Source: a virus. Taken from it: a stretch of 32,055 bases of DNA. The stretch lies in IMG/VR virus record IMGVR_UViG_3300044701_003663, positions 1-32,055 of that record; one strand, written 5' to 3'. The translations under genes were made by a program, and so were the position numbers. Position 1 is the first letter of the stretch; each line of letters starts with the position of its first letter. The notes below the pieces were generated by a model. That model was not told where the DNA came from, ran no database searches, and worked only from the letters and a program-made list of their open reading frames with translations. Below, one piece after another: positions 31,076 through 32,055 of this stretch.

Positions 31076-31125
31076 GGGGCGGGCAGGGAACCGAGTGTTA
31101 GACACAAACGGCATCTGCCCGCCCC
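31076..31125 (-). terminator. Strong GC-rich hairpin behind the tail tube gene
   Basis: GGGGCGGGCAG (31076-31086) pairs perfectly with CTGCCCGCCCC (31115-31125), an 11-bp GC stem that stands out in AT-rich DNA. The 28-base loop can fold again: GTGT pairs with ACAC, flanked by CCG and CGG. It begins just after the tail tube stop codons. The U-run on the minus strand is poor, so it may be a partial terminator or an mRNA stabiliser that lowers expression of the connector genes relative to the tube. Confidence 0.6.
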
Positions 31126-31131
31126 TTTATC

Positions 31132-31143
31132 CTACTATTATTA
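31132..31143 (-). other. Four consecutive in-frame stop codons
   Basis: Reading on the minus strand, the tail tube frame ends TAA TAA TAG TAG without a gap. Back-to-back stops prevent readthrough and are typical of very highly expressed genes; four in a row is uncommon. Confidence 0.85.
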
Positions 31144-32055
31144 GGCGGATGGATCCTCAGTCGACGCGATAATGAAGTCGATTGGTAGATCTGGGTTGTA
31201 TGCATCAGAACCTGGAACGTTGTATCCAGTCTCTGAACCTTGAGCGTCAAAGTCAGACACTGCTAGGTAACCACGGTTACGAACTGCAGAACCTGCTGGG
31301 CTGACTGCTGTAGATGTAACATCTGTAGCTGTCTTTGCATAACGGAATGTTGTTGTTGTTGGAACTGCAGTGATTGTGTGAGTTCCATTGAATGTGGAAT
31401 CTACATCTGTCACAGTCACAGTCTGTCCAACTTCGAATCCGTGTGCTGAACCTGTTGTAAGGGTTGCAACGTTTGAAGTTAGAGACTTGTTAGATACTGT
31501 CTTTGATGACAAGTCGAACCAGCGGTAGAAGCCCTTTAGTCCTTCTGGTGCCCATGATGCACGAGCGTATGAGTATGGACGCTCTGCTGCCACTGGGAAC
31601 TCCCAGCGACCATCTAGACCAGCATTAAACTCTGGGTTTCCAAGACCGTATCCTTCGAATGTGTTTGCAAGCAAACCATTTTCGATGACGCGGTCACCTG
31701 ATTGACGAAGCTTTGCGTATGGGAATACCCAGTAGAAGTATGGAAGGCCAGTTGCACGCTTTCCGTCCTTAACTGCGTAAGACCAAACTTCAATTGCCAC
31801 GCCGTTACCAGCTGGGTCATCACCAACGGCTGGTGCGGCCCAACCGACTGACTTGTTGTCAGGTGATGCGTAAGAACCAAAATTCTTGCGGAGAAGTAGA
31901 CCGCCAGACATGAGAGCTGAAAGCTCAGAGTCTGGTTCGCAAATCGCAATCTCCATAGTGATGCGCTTTAGTGTGTCTGGGGCCTTGTATGACACGCATA
32001 CAGTTCCGTCAGCAGACTTTTCAACGATTTCGTCACCCTCTTCATATTCTGGGGT
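31141..32055 (-). CDS. Major tail (tube) protein candidate, 5' end outside the window
   Basis: The frame is open to the right edge, so the N-terminus is missing; 304 residues are visible. An apparent start at GTG 31995 is internal, because 20 coding residues precede it in frame (EYEEGDEIVEKSADGTVC). The pattern CVSYKAPDTLKRITMEIAIC, then ELSALMSGGLLL, GVAIEVWSYAV, LPYFYWVFPYAKLR and GLLANTFEGYGLGNPEF is what I know from actinophage major tail proteins. One copy of the roughly 55-residue beta repeat (AHGFEVGQTVTVTD, FNGTHTITAVPTTTTFRY) is set near the C-terminus. The four stop codons and hairpin behind it fit a highly expressed structural gene. A capsid-related protein is the main alternative, because connector genes follow. 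Confidence 0.7.
   Translation of the reverse strand, partial: TPEYEEGDEIVEKSADGTVCVSYKAPDTLKRITMEIAICEPDSELSALMSGGLLLRKNFGSYASPDNKSVGWAAPAVGDDPAGNGVAIEVWSYAVKDGKRATGLPYFYWVFPYAKLRQSGDRVIENGLLANTFEGYGLGNPEFNAGLDGRWEFPVAAERPYSYARASWAPEGLKGFYRWFDLSSKTVSNKSLTSNVATLTTGSAHGFEVGQTVTVTDVDSTFNGTHTITAVPTTTTFRYAKTATDVTSTAVSPAGSAVRNRGYLAVSDFDAQGSETGYNVPGSDAYNPDLPIDFIIASTEDPSA

Noticed and set aside
31996-32055. Reading the right-edge gene as starting at GTG 31995
   Set aside because: The frame stays open to the edge with a plausible protein sequence and no ribosome binding site near 31995, so the gene is better treated as 5' truncated.

Overview
The window looks like part of a tailed double-stranded DNA phage with a long non-contractile tail (siphovirus-like). 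A tail tube candidate, head-tail connectors, two tail assembly chaperones, a tape measure protein, a Dit-like protein and a second tail-tip protein lie in a row, followed by a DNA replication and recombination module. Two WhiB-family proteins, a family known essentially from Actinobacteria and their phages, point to an actinobacterial host. The visibly AT-rich sequence would fit a low-GC actinobacterium, such as freshwater lineages, but that host guess is inference. No integrase, repressor, lysin, terminase, portal, capsid gene, tRNA or CRISPR array was seen. All residue and base positions were counted by hand.

Left arm, plus strand (1-7632): the last codons of an unknown gene, a subtilisin-like protease, two collagen-like fibre proteins, a protein that resembles carbohydrate-binding jelly-roll modules, then a tightly packed trio of a SAM methyltransferase, a family 2 glycosyltransferase with TPR-like repeats, and a flavin-dependent halogenase of the tryptophan-halogenase family. 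This arm looks like an accessory and adhesion module: fibres plus enzymes that could decorate virion proteins or change host surface or small molecules. It meets the rest of the genome head-on; the halogenase and the first WhiB gene overlap by 8 bases at their 3' ends.

Middle, minus strand (7625-17699): a cluster of small genes with two WhiB-like proteins, a CxxC protein, a DUF6378-like protein and short unknowns; a glycosyltransferase-like gene; then a recombination and replication operon made of a DUF669-type single-strand binding candidate, a Sak4-like RecA-fold ATPase, a Cas4/RecB-like nuclease, an SNF2-type helicase, a RuvC-like resolvase and a family A DNA polymerase. Many neighbours overlap by 4 bases (ATGA), which indicates translational coupling. 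The few intergenic gaps carry promoter-like and hairpin signals, including a repeated TTTATAGT element and a probable leaderless GTG start for a WhiB gene.

Right arm, minus strand (17714-32055): read in transcription order from the right edge, a tail tube candidate cut by the window, a strong hairpin, a connector with a C-terminal extension, a tail terminator candidate, an HK97 gp10-like protein, two overlapping tail assembly chaperones, a 1198-residue tape measure protein, a Dit-like protein, a second tail-tip protein, a long repetitive fibre with an S74-type C-terminus, and two small unknowns. Structural proteins here are unusually repeat-rich: a 41-residue repeat in the tape measure, a 10-residue repeat in the fibre, and a roughly 60-residue beta-type repeat shared by the tail tube, Dit and tail-tip proteins.
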